Assembly: GCA_036501665.1 (NCBI GenBank)
Contig: DASXZW010000063.1
Location: 62,001 to 126,000, forward strand
Source of the DNA: DATAUD01 sp036501665
Lineage (GTDB): Bacteria; Verrucomicrobiota; Verrucomicrobiia; Limisphaerales; Palsa-1400
DNA: 64,000 bases
Reading direction: 5' to 3'
Position numbers and translations under genes: made by a program
Notes under the pieces: generated by a model
Told to the model about the DNA's origin: nothing
The model's database searches: none
The model's input: the letters and a program-made list of their open reading frames with translations, nothing else
Part shown: positions 23,342 through 33,800 of the stretch, piece by piece
Position numbering within the stretch: position 1 is the stretch's first letter
Layout of the letters: every line of letters begins with the position of its first letter

Positions 23342-25597
23342 TTAGGTCTTCGGTTTCTGAATAAAGCCGTGATAGAGGCCCATGTAGTAAGGCAGGAGAA
23401 AAACCGTTCCGGCGCCGAATTCTGTTCCATTGCCGCCGTAATCGAGTTCCCACGGGTCAGTGTTCCAATGATCGAAATAGCGATTTTCCACAGGGATTAC
23501 TTTTCCGTTGATTCGATTCCCGCGCTTGCGCGAGTTGCCGGTGAAATCCAGCCCGTTGGATGGAAGTGGAACCACGTCAAGTCTCTGGCTGTTGCGAAGA
23601 GGCCACTCGATCCAGTCAAGTGGAAATCCGAGCAGCGTTGCCATTGAGTCTTCGTGCCAATCCGGCCAGGATTTAAGCGTCAGTGGAGTTGCTTCGAGGT
23701 TGTGAGCGGCGTAAGCGAAATTGAAGAACGGGTTCATTTCCGGCGCGACGTTCAGCCAGTAAAGATAAAATGAGGTGCGCATCATTTTCTTCAATTCTTC
23801 GTCCTGCGAATAATGCAGAATGTCGTAGTAATCCATGAAAGCCATTTCGTTGTCGGATTGATTGCCGGTGCCTGGGCCGCGTTGGACTTTGGAATACATC
23901 GCGTTGTGGGCGTAACCCTCCTTCTCAATAAGCTCGCGCGAGGCCGCCGCATATTTGGGTTCGCCGGTCATGTGCTCGGCGACGGCGAGATAACTTAAAA
24001 GGCTGAGGGAATTCAGCCCGCGTTCGGGCCACCAACGCGGGTCGTGGTTGAGATATTGCGGGCCGAAAATGCCCCAACGCGTCGGCGTGCCGTCATGGTC
24101 AATAAGATTAAACCCATGCGTCATCAAATCATTCGTGATGTCGCGCACAACTTCGCGAACGCGTTCCCGTTCCGCATCCGTGTCCGCGCATAGATCGTAA
24201 TAAAGAGGATAGAAAAAGAAGTGCCCGTCCAATTCGTCGCTGCTGGTGTCGGCTTTCCAATACCATTGCCCGTCCGCGCTCAACGGCCAGCGCGGGTCCA
24301 GGACTTTCCATTGGCTGTCGCTGTCGTGGTCCCTGCGGTCGTTTTCCAAAACGCCCGCATTGGGATCGGGGCCGCTCGCGGGACGGATGGAGCGCGCAAT
24401 GTACCCTTTCGGCGGCGAATGTGTTCCGCCTTGTGTTACTTTTTGTAAAAATCGCAAAGCCTCAAAGGCTTTTTTCGCGCGGTCTTTTGCTTTTGGATCG
24501 TGGGTCGCTCCATAAGCAAAACATTCCCCTGCGCCATACATCGCAGTCCACAGTCCGTCGTTGTCATCGTCCTGGGTGGTGGCTGTGGATTTGTCAGCAG
24601 GCTTGGTCAACGCGGCTCGCGAAACGTATCCGTAAGGCGTTCGCTTAATATACTCGATGTCCCGTTCGTAATACTCAGCCTTTTCCGCAAGCGTCATTGT
24701 GCGTCGCTCGATTTCGCCAATGCCTCCTGCCGTTGCAAACCATGCATTTCCCTTCGGGTCTACCGCGACCTGCCTAACGTCGTCGTTTGGAAGCCAGCGC
24801 GGCCCTTCGCGATAACTCCATTCTTTTCCGTCGAATCGCACAACGCCAAGATGCGTTGCAAACCAAACCTCCCCGTCAAGGCCGGCGGCAATTCCCGTAA
24901 AATCATTCCACGGCAAACCATCTTTTCCCTCGAAAAAACGCCATCCCTTCGATGTCTTGCACCCAACGCCGGCTTTCGATGCGAACCATAATTGTCTCGC
25001 CGAATCGAATGCGACGCCGAGAACATCGCCGACTGCCCACGCTCGACCGCCGTCGTCTTCAATATGGATCGCGCGCCATTCCGTTCCTTGAAGAACCCAC
25101 AATCCTGCGCTCGACGCCACATGCAACAAACCGTCGGGCGAAATAGCCATTTGACGAATTATCAGGTTCTCCGGCAAACGCAACTGAGCCAATTCCTTGC
25201 CGTCATTAACGTCAATACAAACATTTCCAGCCGCTATGAAATTCCTCCGGCCAGCGCGAAGAATTTGCCGCACCTCGTGCCAGGGCGCAGCGACCTCGAC
25301 CGGATTTCCCTTGTTATCCGCGAAACAAAATGAATTCTCATTTTTCGACTTGAGCGCGACATTCTCGTGCCACACATCATTTTCAAAGTCGTACCAATTT
25401 TCTCCCGTAAACACGCGGACAACGCCGTCGCGGGAGCAATCGACAAGAGCCACCGGCGCTTTCGGTGCGCCGTCTTTTTCTGTGAACTGCCGCGCGATCT
25501 CTTGACGAAATTGTTGAGGAGCAGGTTGAAATGCAGCGGCCCAAGTTCCCCGATCCGTCAGGAACAGAACGACGCAGATCCATAATATTACAGGCAT
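23342..25597 (-). CDS. Secreted regulator-type propeller plus helical-toroid protein
   Basis: The 751-residue protein has a signal peptide (cleavage near TWAAA). Residues of about 40-310 form repeated blades like those of two-component-regulator propellers (SRDGVVRVFTGENWYDF, ISPDGLLHVASSAGLWVLQGTEW, GLDGEVWFATHLGVVRFDGKEWSY). The remainder is helical, like an alpha/alpha toroid (DNDGLWTAMYGAGECFAYGAT, ARSIRPASGPDP, YLNHDPRWWPERGLNSL). No kinase, receiver or membrane anchor follows, unlike the usual hybrid sensors. The toroid resembles glycosidase or lyase folds, so a periplasmic polysaccharide-binding or degrading protein is possible. The exact function is not recognised. Confidence 0.65.
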   Translation of the reverse strand: MPVILWICVVLFLTDRGTWAAAFQPAPQQFRQEIARQFTEKDGAPKAPVALVDCSRDGVVRVFTGENWYDFENDVWHENVALKSKNENSFCFADNKGNPVEVAAPWHEVRQILRAGRRNFIAAGNVCIDVNDGKELAQLRLPENLIIRQMAISPDGLLHVASSAGLWVLQGTEWRAIHIEDDGGRAWAVGDVLGVAFDSARQLWFASKAGVGCKTSKGWRFFEGKDGLPWNDFTGIAAGLDGEVWFATHLGVVRFDGKEWSYREGPRWLPNDDVRQVAVDPKGNAWFATAGGIGEIERRTMTLAEKAEYYERDIEYIKRTPYGYVSRAALTKPADKSTATTQDDDNDGLWTAMYGAGECFAYGATHDPKAKDRAKKAFEALRFLQKVTQGGTHSPPKGYIARSIRPASGPDPNAGVLENDRRDHDSDSQWKVLDPRWPLSADGQWYWKADTSSDELDGHFFFYPLYYDLCADTDAERERVREVVRDITNDLMTHGFNLIDHDGTPTRWGIFGPQYLNHDPRWWPERGLNSLSLLSYLAVAEHMTGEPKYAAASRELIEKEGYAHNAMYSKVQRGPGTGNQSDNEMAFMDYYDILHYSQDEELKKMMRTSFYLYWLNVAPEMNPFFNFAYAAHNLEATPLTLKSWPDWHEDSMATLLGFPLDWIEWPLRNSQRLDVVPLPSNGLDFTGNSRKRGNRINGKVIPVENRYFDHWNTDPWELDYGGNGTEFGAGTVFLLPYYMGLYHGFIQKPKT

Positions 25598-25651
25598 TGG
25601 AATGATTCTTTTTCGACTGGAGCTATTCCAGTCGGTGTCAGTTTCGCCGGT

Positions 25652-26515
25652 CTAATTTAGTTTGTTCGTACCGATGGGATTATGAAATGGATCGTATCTA
25701 ACCGATTCTTTGAGATTTCCATGACCATCGCCCTCTCGCAAGGTTTCCACTAGAACACCGTTTTGATATAGATCGCGCTCTGTGGCAAATTTCGCGCCGT
25801 TAGGCCGGATGTCCACTTCCTGGATCACTCCGTTCTCATACGTGCAAAACTCATCCGGCGTGCCGTTGAAATCCATATCCTTTTCCATTTTTACCAGCGT
25901 GCGATCTGAATACGTCCACGTTTCATCAGGTTTTCCATCGAAATTATTATCGACATCCGAACGTACCACGACGCCGTTTTTATAATAGGACCATTGATCC
26001 CAAATGCCGTCGTGATTACGATCTTTCATAAGCTCGATGAGGTGCCCGTTACGATAGACCCAAGCCTCGTCGGCCCTGCCGTCCTGATTGTAATGATAGT
26101 GTGTCCTTGTTCCAACCTGGCTCAATTCTTGATAAAGCAAACAAAGCAGCACTCCGGCAACAATGCCGATGACGAGCTGGACGGGCGCAATCTTTCCGCG
26201 TCCAACCTCAACGGATGGGGACGGAATGCCGGATTCAGACTCGCTAAGCGCTGACAACTCAGCGACTGACATTTGCTCCTTGAGCAAGGCCGTAGCCTCC
26301 GCCGCGTCCGAAGAGTGAACCAACAAACGAACACCTCCCGGCGCCGCCAAATTGGGCAGCATTCCGCCGGCATCGTTGGCATTGATCCAACAACGAATGC
26401 CACGGGAATTTAGATTTGACGCGGCAAGGTCGGCGGCTTCATGGCTGGTAAAAACATGAATCGTGCGGATATTTGCTGTGTCCTGATGTTCCGCGTCTGT
26501 TGGCTCAAAATCCAT
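25652..26515 (-). CDS. DUF2007-type membrane protein with Ca-loop repeats
   Basis: The start is the ATG at 26515 (MDFEPTDAEHQ); a TTG at 26530 is also in frame. The N-terminal part (TIHVFTSHEAADLAASNLNSRGIRCWINAN, then GGVRLLVHSSDAAEATALL) is the DUF2007/PII-like putative signal-transducing fold. A membrane helix follows (VQLVIGIVAGVLLCLLY). The C-terminal half has four or five D-x-N-x-D-G-x-x-D loops (DRNHDGIWDQ, DNNFDGKPDE, DMDFNGTPDE), each ending in WxY, which resemble calcium-binding toxin-like repeats. The role is unknown. Confidence 0.65.
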   Translation of the reverse strand: MDFEPTDAEHQDTANIRTIHVFTSHEAADLAASNLNSRGIRCWINANDAGGMLPNLAAPGGVRLLVHSSDAAEATALLKEQMSVAELSALSESESGIPSPSVEVGRGKIAPVQLVIGIVAGVLLCLLYQELSQVGTRTHYHYNQDGRADEAWVYRNGHLIELMKDRNHDGIWDQWSYYKNGVVVRSDVDNNFDGKPDETWTYSDRTLVKMEKDMDFNGTPDEFCTYENGVIQEVDIRPNGAKFATERDLYQNGVLVETLREGDGHGNLKESVRYDPFHNPIGTNKLN

Positions 26516-26651
26516 GCTTTGGATTAACAATATTCACAAACATACGAAAACGTTATTGAGTCCACAAGAATTGAACTCGCGCCGCTTCATATTCCGATCG
26601 AAATTGTGACAATAATCAGAAGACTTGCGCGGTGATTGAGTCTTAAATACA

Positions 26652-27899
26652 GTGGCTGCCGTGAATCGCAGCGCGATCTGGTTTTGTTTAGTTGCCTCGG
26701 CGATCATTCCTTCAACATCCTCTCTGGCGGCGCTCGATAAACTCGGCGCGATGGGTGACAGCCTTACCGACGAATACTGGGATGCCGGCACTTCGTCCTA
26801 TGCCACGAATTGGGTGGATCAGCTTGTGATTTTTCGCGGGATTAACTTCGGGCCTACCGCGGCGCAGGCAGGCGTCGGCACGTGGGGCAGCCCGCGCAAT
26901 GCCGGATACGAGTTCAATTGGGCGCTGAGCGGCGAGACTTCCGCTTCGCTTCTGTCCGATGGACAGGACACCGGTCTGGCCGCGCAGGTTGCGTCAATGG
27001 GGGTTTCAAACGCCGTATTGGCAATCGGCGGCAACGATTTTAACCCCGCGACCGGCGACGCGTTTTTGTCAATCTATTCCGGCCTCTGGAATGCTGGAGA
27101 AATTCAGGCCTACGCCAATCAAACCGTCAGCAACATCGAGACCGCGCTCGTCACCGTCAAAAACGCCGGGGCTTCCGTCGTGGTCGCGAACGTTATTGAT
27201 CCGGGGCTGACGCCAGCCGTTGCTTCCGTTGCCACGAGCGTCTCAGGCCGTCAAAACGTCTCCGCCGCGATTCAACTTGTCAATCGGGGAGTCAAGGCTC
27301 TCGCTCAAAAATATCAAGTTCCAATGGTTGACTGGTATGGTTTTGAAACCGCGCTCCTCGGCCCCAATACAAGCCTTAAATCGACTGCGCTCATTGGCAA
27401 TGTCGCAATCAATCTTCGCGGCATCGATCCGGGTCCCCCGCTTTCTGATCCGAAAGACGCCTTTGTTTCCGACGGCTTTCATCCGAACACGGTGATCCAG
27501 GGAATTCTCGCGAACCTGATCCTGCTGGCCTTCGACAATGGCTACGGCGACAGCGTCCAATTGTTCAGCGAACAGGAAATTCTCGGCCATGCTCAAATCA
27601 CCTACGGCGGTTCGGATACGCTCCAATCGCAAATTGGCGCGTACACAAATTTCGTCGTCCTGCCCGCCCCGCTCAAGGTCAATTCCGTCAGTGTCAGCGG
27701 CGCCAGTTTGACAATTGGGTTCTCAGCTGTTCCAAACCAGTCATACGCCATAGAAAGCAGAGATGATTTGACCAGCGGTTCATGGACGACTGTCACCAAC
27801 AACATTTCTGGCGCGAGTGGAATCACGACCGTCACATTGCCTGACGAATTTTCCGCCGGTTCACTGCAACGGTTTTATCGAGTGCGGCAATCGCCATAG
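26652..27899 (+). CDS. Secreted SGNH/GDSL hydrolase with C-terminal module
   Basis: The 415-residue protein has a signal peptide and a GDSL-type block I (GAMGDSLTDEY with nucleophile Ser37), a GGND block (AIGGNDFNP) and a block V Asp-x-x-His (SDGFHPN, Asp274/His277). It is an SGNH ester hydrolase of unknown substrate, probably acting on cell-wall or plant polysaccharide esters. A final module of about 70 residues (YAIESRDDLTSGSWTTV ... LQRFYRVRQSP) matches the one in other secreted proteins of this window. The start GTG lies at 26652; a second GTG at 26661 is possible. Confidence 0.85.
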   Translation: MAAVNRSAIWFCLVASAIIPSTSSLAALDKLGAMGDSLTDEYWDAGTSSYATNWVDQLVIFRGINFGPTAAQAGVGTWGSPRNAGYEFNWALSGETSASLLSDGQDTGLAAQVASMGVSNAVLAIGGNDFNPATGDAFLSIYSGLWNAGEIQAYANQTVSNIETALVTVKNAGASVVVANVIDPGLTPAVASVATSVSGRQNVSAAIQLVNRGVKALAQKYQVPMVDWYGFETALLGPNTSLKSTALIGNVAINLRGIDPGPPLSDPKDAFVSDGFHPNTVIQGILANLILLAFDNGYGDSVQLFSEQEILGHAQITYGGSDTLQSQIGAYTNFVVLPAPLKVNSVSVSGASLTIGFSAVPNQSYAIESRDDLTSGSWTTVTNNISGASGITTVTLPDEFSAGSLQRFYRVRQSP

Positions 27900-27954
27900 A
27901 AAAGTACAATCAACGCATGTATTTGCAGATGGTTGGAAAGATGGCCAGCAGTGT

Positions 27955-27987
27955 TGGGCGCGGACGCCTCGGCGAGACGTCCCTACC
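27955..27987. repeat. Half copy of the dispersed palindromic repeat
   Basis: GGACGCCTCGGCGAGACGTCCCTACC at 27962-27987 equals the right arm of the repeats at 11093 and 12737, apart from one base. The left arm and the centre are missing, so this is a truncated copy, located between the GDSL gene and the GH20-like gene. Confidence 0.75.
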
Positions 27988-28068
27988 TCGGAATTTTAGA
28001 TGCGGCTGCCTTGCGGTCGCGTCAAGTTTCCGTTGAATCAGTTGAAAATTCGGCGCAAGTTAAGCCGC

Positions 28069-29184
28069 ATGAAGCACCTCATGATCTTGTGCGCGACGTC
28101 TTTTGCTTTCGCGTTTCCAATGGCCTTCGAAAGTTACGCCGGCGATGCCATGCCCGTGCGCGGCTTTTGCATCGGCGCGCCGAGACCGGCGGAGGTGGAT
28201 CGGTTTATTACATTTATTGACAAAGAGTTGGCCCCCCGCGATGTCAATACACTTATTCTGCGAGTCGAGTACGGCTACCAATTCACCTCGCGCCCGGAAA
28301 TGGCCGACAAACATGGCTTAAGCCATGACGATGTCAAAAAGCTCGTTGCCGCTTGCAAGAAGGACAACATTCAGCTTATTCCCGAGATCGATTGCCTCGG
28401 CCACCAATCCTTTGGTTCACACCTTGATGCCCTGTTGAGGGTTCATCCCGAATTCGACGAAACGCCGCAAGTCGCGATTCCAGAGCATTATAAATGGCCG
28501 AACGCCGACAAACTTTATTGCAAGAGTTATTGCCCGTTGCATCCGCAAGTTCACGAAGTGGTTTTCGCGCTGATGGATGAGTTGTGCGACGCCTTTGAGT
28601 CGGACACTTTCCACGCGGGAATGGACGAAGTTTTTTACATCGGCGAAACCAATTGCCCCCGCTGCGCCGGAAAGGACAGGTCGCAACTCTTCGCGGGCGA
28701 AGTAACGGCATTGGACGACCATTTGCGGGAAAAAAGCCGTCATTTGTGGATTTGGGGCGACCGCTTGCTTGACGGAAAAACAACCGGCCTTGGCGAATGG
28801 GAAGCCAGCGAAAACGACACTTTTCGCGCCGTCGATCTTATTCCTAAAGACGTCACTATTTGCGATTGGCACTACGACCATCCTGACCCGACGCCCGTCT
28901 ATTTTGCGGCCAAAGGCTTCAAAGTCATGATTTGCCCCTGGAAATTGTCCTCGCCCGCCGTGCAGGAAGTCGATGAAATGTATCAATGGCGAAACACCTC
29001 TTCAGATAAGATGAAAGCCCGATTCCTTGGCGTCATGCAAACTTCATGGAACGGCGTCGGCGGTTTTCTGGACAAGGAGTATCAAAGCGATCCCGAAACG
29101 GTCAACTCGTGGAACTGCCTGAAAGCTGTGTTTGACGAGGTCGCCAAGTTGCAAGGCCCTGACCCCGCCTTGAAAAACAAATAA
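28069..29184 (+). CDS. Secreted GH20-like glycosidase
   Basis: The ATG at 28069 begins a clean signal peptide (MKHLMILCATSFAFAF ... SYAG), giving 371 residues. The fold is a TIM barrel (VRGFCIGAPRP, NTLILRVEYGYQF, NIQLIPEIDCLGHQS). The Asp186-Glu187 pair in FHAGMDEVFYIG corresponds to the D-E catalytic pair of GH20 (H-x-G-G-D-E). The C-terminal HLWIWGDRLLDG and TSWNGVGGF agree with the barrel's later strands. It lacks the N-terminal GH20b domain and is shorter than typical hexosaminidases. The likely activity is exo-N-acetylhexosaminidase or a related reaction. The substrate is not proven. Confidence 0.7.
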   Translation: MKHLMILCATSFAFAFPMAFESYAGDAMPVRGFCIGAPRPAEVDRFITFIDKELAPRDVNTLILRVEYGYQFTSRPEMADKHGLSHDDVKKLVAACKKDNIQLIPEIDCLGHQSFGSHLDALLRVHPEFDETPQVAIPEHYKWPNADKLYCKSYCPLHPQVHEVVFALMDELCDAFESDTFHAGMDEVFYIGETNCPRCAGKDRSQLFAGEVTALDDHLREKSRHLWIWGDRLLDGKTTGLGEWEASENDTFRAVDLIPKDVTICDWHYDHPDPTPVYFAAKGFKVMICPWKLSSPAVQEVDEMYQWRNTSSDKMKARFLGVMQTSWNGVGGFLDKEYQSDPETVNSWNCLKAVFDEVAKLQGPDPALKNK

Positions 29185-29249
29185 CCGTGGATTCGTGAAC
29201 GGTCGCAGTCGTAATTGTCATCGTTGACAATTCCCTCTAGTATCCGCGC

Positions 29250-30743
29250 ATGTTCGAGTTCGACACGGGCCCAAAAAGCCTTCTTTTTTTATTGTCGGTT
29301 CCCGGGCTGTACTGCCTTCTGGTGCTCGGGGGGCGTCAATTAAAACGCAAACAACGCGTCCGTCTCGGCTGGCCCTATCATCTGTTCGCGTTCCCGCTGG
29401 CTATTTTCGTGCCGATGTGGCTGCTGGACATCGAGTGGCATCGCACCGAGTTTGAAGCGGCCACGATCATTTTCGGATCGGTGTTCTTGATTGCCCTGGT
29501 CGATCGCTATATCTGGCAGGCTTATCTCAGGGAGCGCCACAAAGTTGAAGTGCCAAAATTCCTCAGCGAAGTCGGGCACCTCGCCATACTTTTCGTCGCG
29601 GCGTTCTTTGTCTTGTTCTGGGTTTACAAGCAGAACGTTGAAAAGTTGCTTATCGCGCCGGGAATTCTCGCGATCGTTATCGGTCTGGCGATGCAGGACC
29701 TCATTGGAAATATTATCGCCGGGCTTGCGCTTCAGGTCGGCAAAGCTTACTCGCAAGGCGACTGGTTGCAGGTCGATACGCGGTTCGCGAAGGTGGTCGA
29801 GATCAACTGGCGTTCGACACGATTGGTCACAAACGACGGCGTCTCCATCGAAATTCCCCATCGCGAAATGTCCGGGAAGACGATCGTCAATCTCAATCGA
29901 CCCACCAACAATCATGCAATGCGATTGTCGGTCGGAATCGACTTCGCGGCTCCGCCAACTCGCGTCAAGGATATTTTGCTCCACGCCACGGGCAACGCGG
30001 TCGGCATCGCGGCGGAACCCAGGCCCGCGGTTTATCTGAAAAATTTCGGCGATTCTTCCATCGAATACGAAATCAAGTTCTGGCTTAGCGACCAGGCGCG
30101 CTATTTTGAAGTCTGCGATTCCATCCGCACGAATGTCTGGTACAGCCTTCGCCGCCACGGAATTTCGATGCCGTTTCCGATTCGCACCGTCCAAATCGAG
30201 CGGGCCTCCAAAAACAAGACGCACGAACTTCAAACGGCGGCCCGGTCCATCTTGCGTCAGCAGCCTATTTTCAAGGCGCTTTCAGACGTGCAATTCGACG
30301 CACTTTTGCCGCGCGGACGAATTGTCCATTTTGGGCGCGGCGAAAAATTGATCGAGCAGGGTGGCGTCGGTCATTCGATGTTCATTTTGGTCGAGGGCGC
30401 GGCGGATGTCATTGTCGAAAAGGACGGCCATAAGGTCCTGGTTGCCTCGCTGAAGTCCGGTGATTGCTTTGGCGAAATGTCGCTGCTTACCGGTGAAAAG
30501 CGAACCGCAACAGTTCTGGCCAATCAGGATTGCGAAACGGTGGAGATCAGCAAATCGGTGCTCGCGCAGAGTCTCAAAGAAAATCCCGAACTTCTCAACA
30601 AGCTCAGCGAACTGCTCGCTACCCGTCAGATGGAAAACGAAGGAATCCTGGCCAACCGCACCACTCCGGAAGTTTTCATGGACACCAAATTCCTCTACAA
30701 AGAAACTTTTGCCGACCGCCTGCAAAAATTCTTTGAGTTGTGA
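29250..30743 (+). CDS. MscS-family channel with cyclic nucleotide-binding domain
   Basis: The 497-residue protein has about four membrane segments, followed by the MscS pore helix and beta domain (LAIVIGLAMQDLIGNIIAGLALQ, GDWLQVDTRFAKVVEINWRSTRLVTNDG, EIPHREMSGKTIVNL). The C-terminal part from about residue 335 is a cyclic nucleotide-binding domain (QQPIFKALSD ... GHSMFILVEGAADVIVEKDGH ... GDCFGEMSLLTGEKRTATV). The phosphate-binding cassette with Glu and Arg is intact. It belongs to the bCNG-type channels, in which ligand binding may gate an MscS-like pore. Whether it responds to cAMP or cGMP is not shown. Confidence 0.9.
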   Translation: MFEFDTGPKSLLFLLSVPGLYCLLVLGGRQLKRKQRVRLGWPYHLFAFPLAIFVPMWLLDIEWHRTEFEAATIIFGSVFLIALVDRYIWQAYLRERHKVEVPKFLSEVGHLAILFVAAFFVLFWVYKQNVEKLLIAPGILAIVIGLAMQDLIGNIIAGLALQVGKAYSQGDWLQVDTRFAKVVEINWRSTRLVTNDGVSIEIPHREMSGKTIVNLNRPTNNHAMRLSVGIDFAAPPTRVKDILLHATGNAVGIAAEPRPAVYLKNFGDSSIEYEIKFWLSDQARYFEVCDSIRTNVWYSLRRHGISMPFPIRTVQIERASKNKTHELQTAARSILRQQPIFKALSDVQFDALLPRGRIVHFGRGEKLIEQGGVGHSMFILVEGAADVIVEKDGHKVLVASLKSGDCFGEMSLLTGEKRTATVLANQDCETVEISKSVLAQSLKENPELLNKLSELLATRQMENEGILANRTTPEVFMDTKFLYKETFADRLQKFFEL

Positions 30744-30804
30744 CGACGCAATCTGCCGTCACGCTTCTGACTGGTAAGAATCCGTACTGACGCAAATCTC
30801 GCTC

Positions 30805-33800
30805 TCAGTAAGTCGCGACGATTTCAGCCGTGCCGATGTCGCCGGGAAGTATCACCCAATTGTCGCTAAGATTTTTCCAAGGCTTGCCATTGACCGCGAC
30901 TTTCAGAGGAGCTTTTTCATTCGGCGCTCGGAATCGAAGGCGGATTTCATGAGGCGGATTGCGCGTTGGCCCTTGCAATTCTGCTGTGATGCGGTCCGCT
31001 CCGCCGTGATAGACGACAGTTGTTTTGCCGAAGTAGGTGGCGGCGTTTTCAATTCCACATTCCTGGCCCGGCTTCAGCCAATCGCGCGGAACCGCCTGGC
31101 CAATCAGCAGAGAATCACCTTCCTCGCGAACAAAAATTTCGCGCAACCACCCGCAGGCGTTGGCTTCGTCGGAGGTCTTGTAATGGTCGCCGCGCCAGTC
31201 GCCCATTTCCGGCAGGGCGTGTTCGGTGTTCATGTGGACGTCGGAAAAGTGGTTCAGCGCAATGGCGTTGAACATCGCGCGCAACGCTTGTTTCACATCA
31301 TCGCGATAAAGGTAAGCCTCGACATCGAAAAGGAGGCACGCCTGCATCGACATCCCGCCGCGGCCAAACCAATACTTGTCAAAATTATCAAGCGTGTAGC
31401 CGTATTGGTTGGAGAGGAAAAGATTGTCCTCGTAATCTTTCAAAATCCATTGCGCCTGAGTGGACTTCGGATCGATGGCTTTTGTGATAATCAAGTGGAT
31501 CGCGCCTTCGAGCGTCTCGCAAATCCAGCCAAAGCTGCGCCCACGCCGTTGAACATAGGAAGGGATCTGTGGAATCGCCGTCCCGTCGCGCAATCGGACA
31601 ACCGGCGACCGCGCGGAGGCTGCCATGAAGTGGTCAACGAGATTTTTGTGAAATTCCTCCGCTGCGGCGCGAATTCGTGGCGCATCGGGATCGTGAATTT
31701 GTTCCAAGGCCCACGCCGCCCCGTCCAAACCGCGCCATGTATAACAACTCGTCGAAAGCCAGGTCCACCAATCGCCGATATCCTCAAGATCGCCCGGCGG
31801 CAACAAACCTCGTCGTCCGTCATCCAGCTTATCGTTGCGCGCCGTCTCGCGAATGATCCAATCCGCTCCCGCGCGAATGCCTGGAGACGCCTGACGCAAC
31901 CATGCTTCGTCCCGCGTAAATCGATAATGCTCGGCAAGTGTCCAAAGAATCCAGCCGTGGTGTTGGTTATATCCGCCGGACTCGTAACCGGCCGTACCGT
32001 AAAGGACACCCTCCTTGGAATCGAAGTCGCCGGGAAGTCCCACGGTTCCCTGGTAATGAAGCCACGCGTCCAGACATTCTTCAGCTTCCTTGTGGTAGCC
32101 GCGACGATCAAGGTCCAGCACCATCATGCACGATTCGTTGCCATAATTTCCGTAGTTGAACGAGCCGACGCGTGCGAAACGGCGATCGCTTCCCGGATCA
32201 AATTCGGAATTGATGAGCAAATGTCCGGGCACCGCGCGGTAAAAATTATTCAGGATTGGTTCCGGGGTAATGAGGCGGGAACTGCGATCAATTTGTGCGC
32301 GCCAGTAATCGCCCGTGGCTTTCCTTTCGCGGTCGAAGTCCAGCGCTTCCAGAGCTTTGAACTCCATCGGTTCGGTCAACGGCAGATACGGCATCTTGAT
32401 GAAAACCGTCTCTGTCCTGTGCGGAGCCAGCGGCATTGATAATGAAATGTGATTGCTCGAAACGGTTGGTGTGCCGCTGGCAATGATCTGGCCCCGCAAT
32501 TGATCGCCGTTCCAAATCAAGCCTTTTGCGTCAATACGAAGATGCTCGTAAGTTTCGCCGCCCCGGATTGTAAATGGCAATGCCGCCTCGGTTTCCGTGT
32601 CGGTAAAATTCGTAAAATCAAACCGCAGCATCGCCACGGCAAAAACGTCGGGCGGAGGCGGGCCGCCTTTCGGTTTCGTGCCATCGAGCGCAGTGGCAAA
32701 CGCGGTTTGTGTGATTCGCACTCCGTCGCGCTCCCAGGTTGTGATGCACGTAGGGATTGATTCCTCTTCGATATGGCGTTCCACCGGTTGCGCGGGCAGT
32801 TCGAACTTGAAATGCACCGGCGGCTTCTCCAAATCAAGCCGTGCCGTGTCGCGCGCCGGAAGACCTTTCATGAATTGGTCGTTCCAGCGGATGAAAACGT
32901 CTCCATCAGCATCAAGTCGAAATTTCTGCCTCGCGCCGTCAAGTCCAAGCACGAAGCAAATGCGCGATTTTTTTGGCGGCATTCCGTTCCAGGCGGAGGT
33001 CCACGTTTGCTCAGGCATTTCCGCGATGCGGTCATAAAGCGTCTTATGCCCGGCGCGCTGAATAAGTTTAGCGACAGTGGCGTAATCGCGGTGGTCGTCA
33101 GCGGGAAGAATCGCCGCGCCATATTCCGGGAGAAACAACGCGCCATCCTCCAGGTCATCGACCTTGAAAGTGAATGTATTTGTGCCGTTGTGGAGCGTGA
33201 CAAGGGTGCGGTCAAAGGTATTGGGATCGCTGTTATTGACCGCCGCTATGCTCAAGACTGTTGTTGTAACAGCGTCGCTGTTGGCGGAGACCCAGCCGTT
33301 AAATGCGTTGGCATAGACTTCACCACACGGTGCAGCCCAAACCACTCGAAGTCTGTGGTTCGAGTACGTGGAATCAGTAAACGTTTCAATCTTGGTAATC
33401 TTCGGCATCGGCTGTTCGGAAGTGACACGAATCTTGAGTGTGAATCGCCCAGTCGATGCGTAATTCGTCAGATCGGGGAATTCCTTCGCATTGACAGGCC
33501 GAAAATTGAAACGTAACGAATTGCCGGAAATCGTTCGCTCCGCATCGGCAACGCGCCAACCGCCGTTGTACCAATTTCCTAGCTCCAGCCAGCCCACGTC
33601 GCCGCCGCCCGGTTCCCGGTCCTTCGGAAGATGCTGGGCAGGCCAATGGCTTCCCCAATATTCGACGTGAACTTTCACTCCGTCGGAAATTTTATCAGCG
33701 AACTCCACCGTGACGGCGTGAATTTCTCGCGGATCGTCCCACATGATTCCACGCCCATCCTCGATCGAAGTTCCAAATGGCGCCGCGTCGAATGGCTTCG

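Noticed and set aside
30949..32439. 496-codon plus-strand frame
   Set aside because: Antisense shadow of the glycosidase-like gene. No domain pattern, and it has many Arg/Gln/Ala runs.
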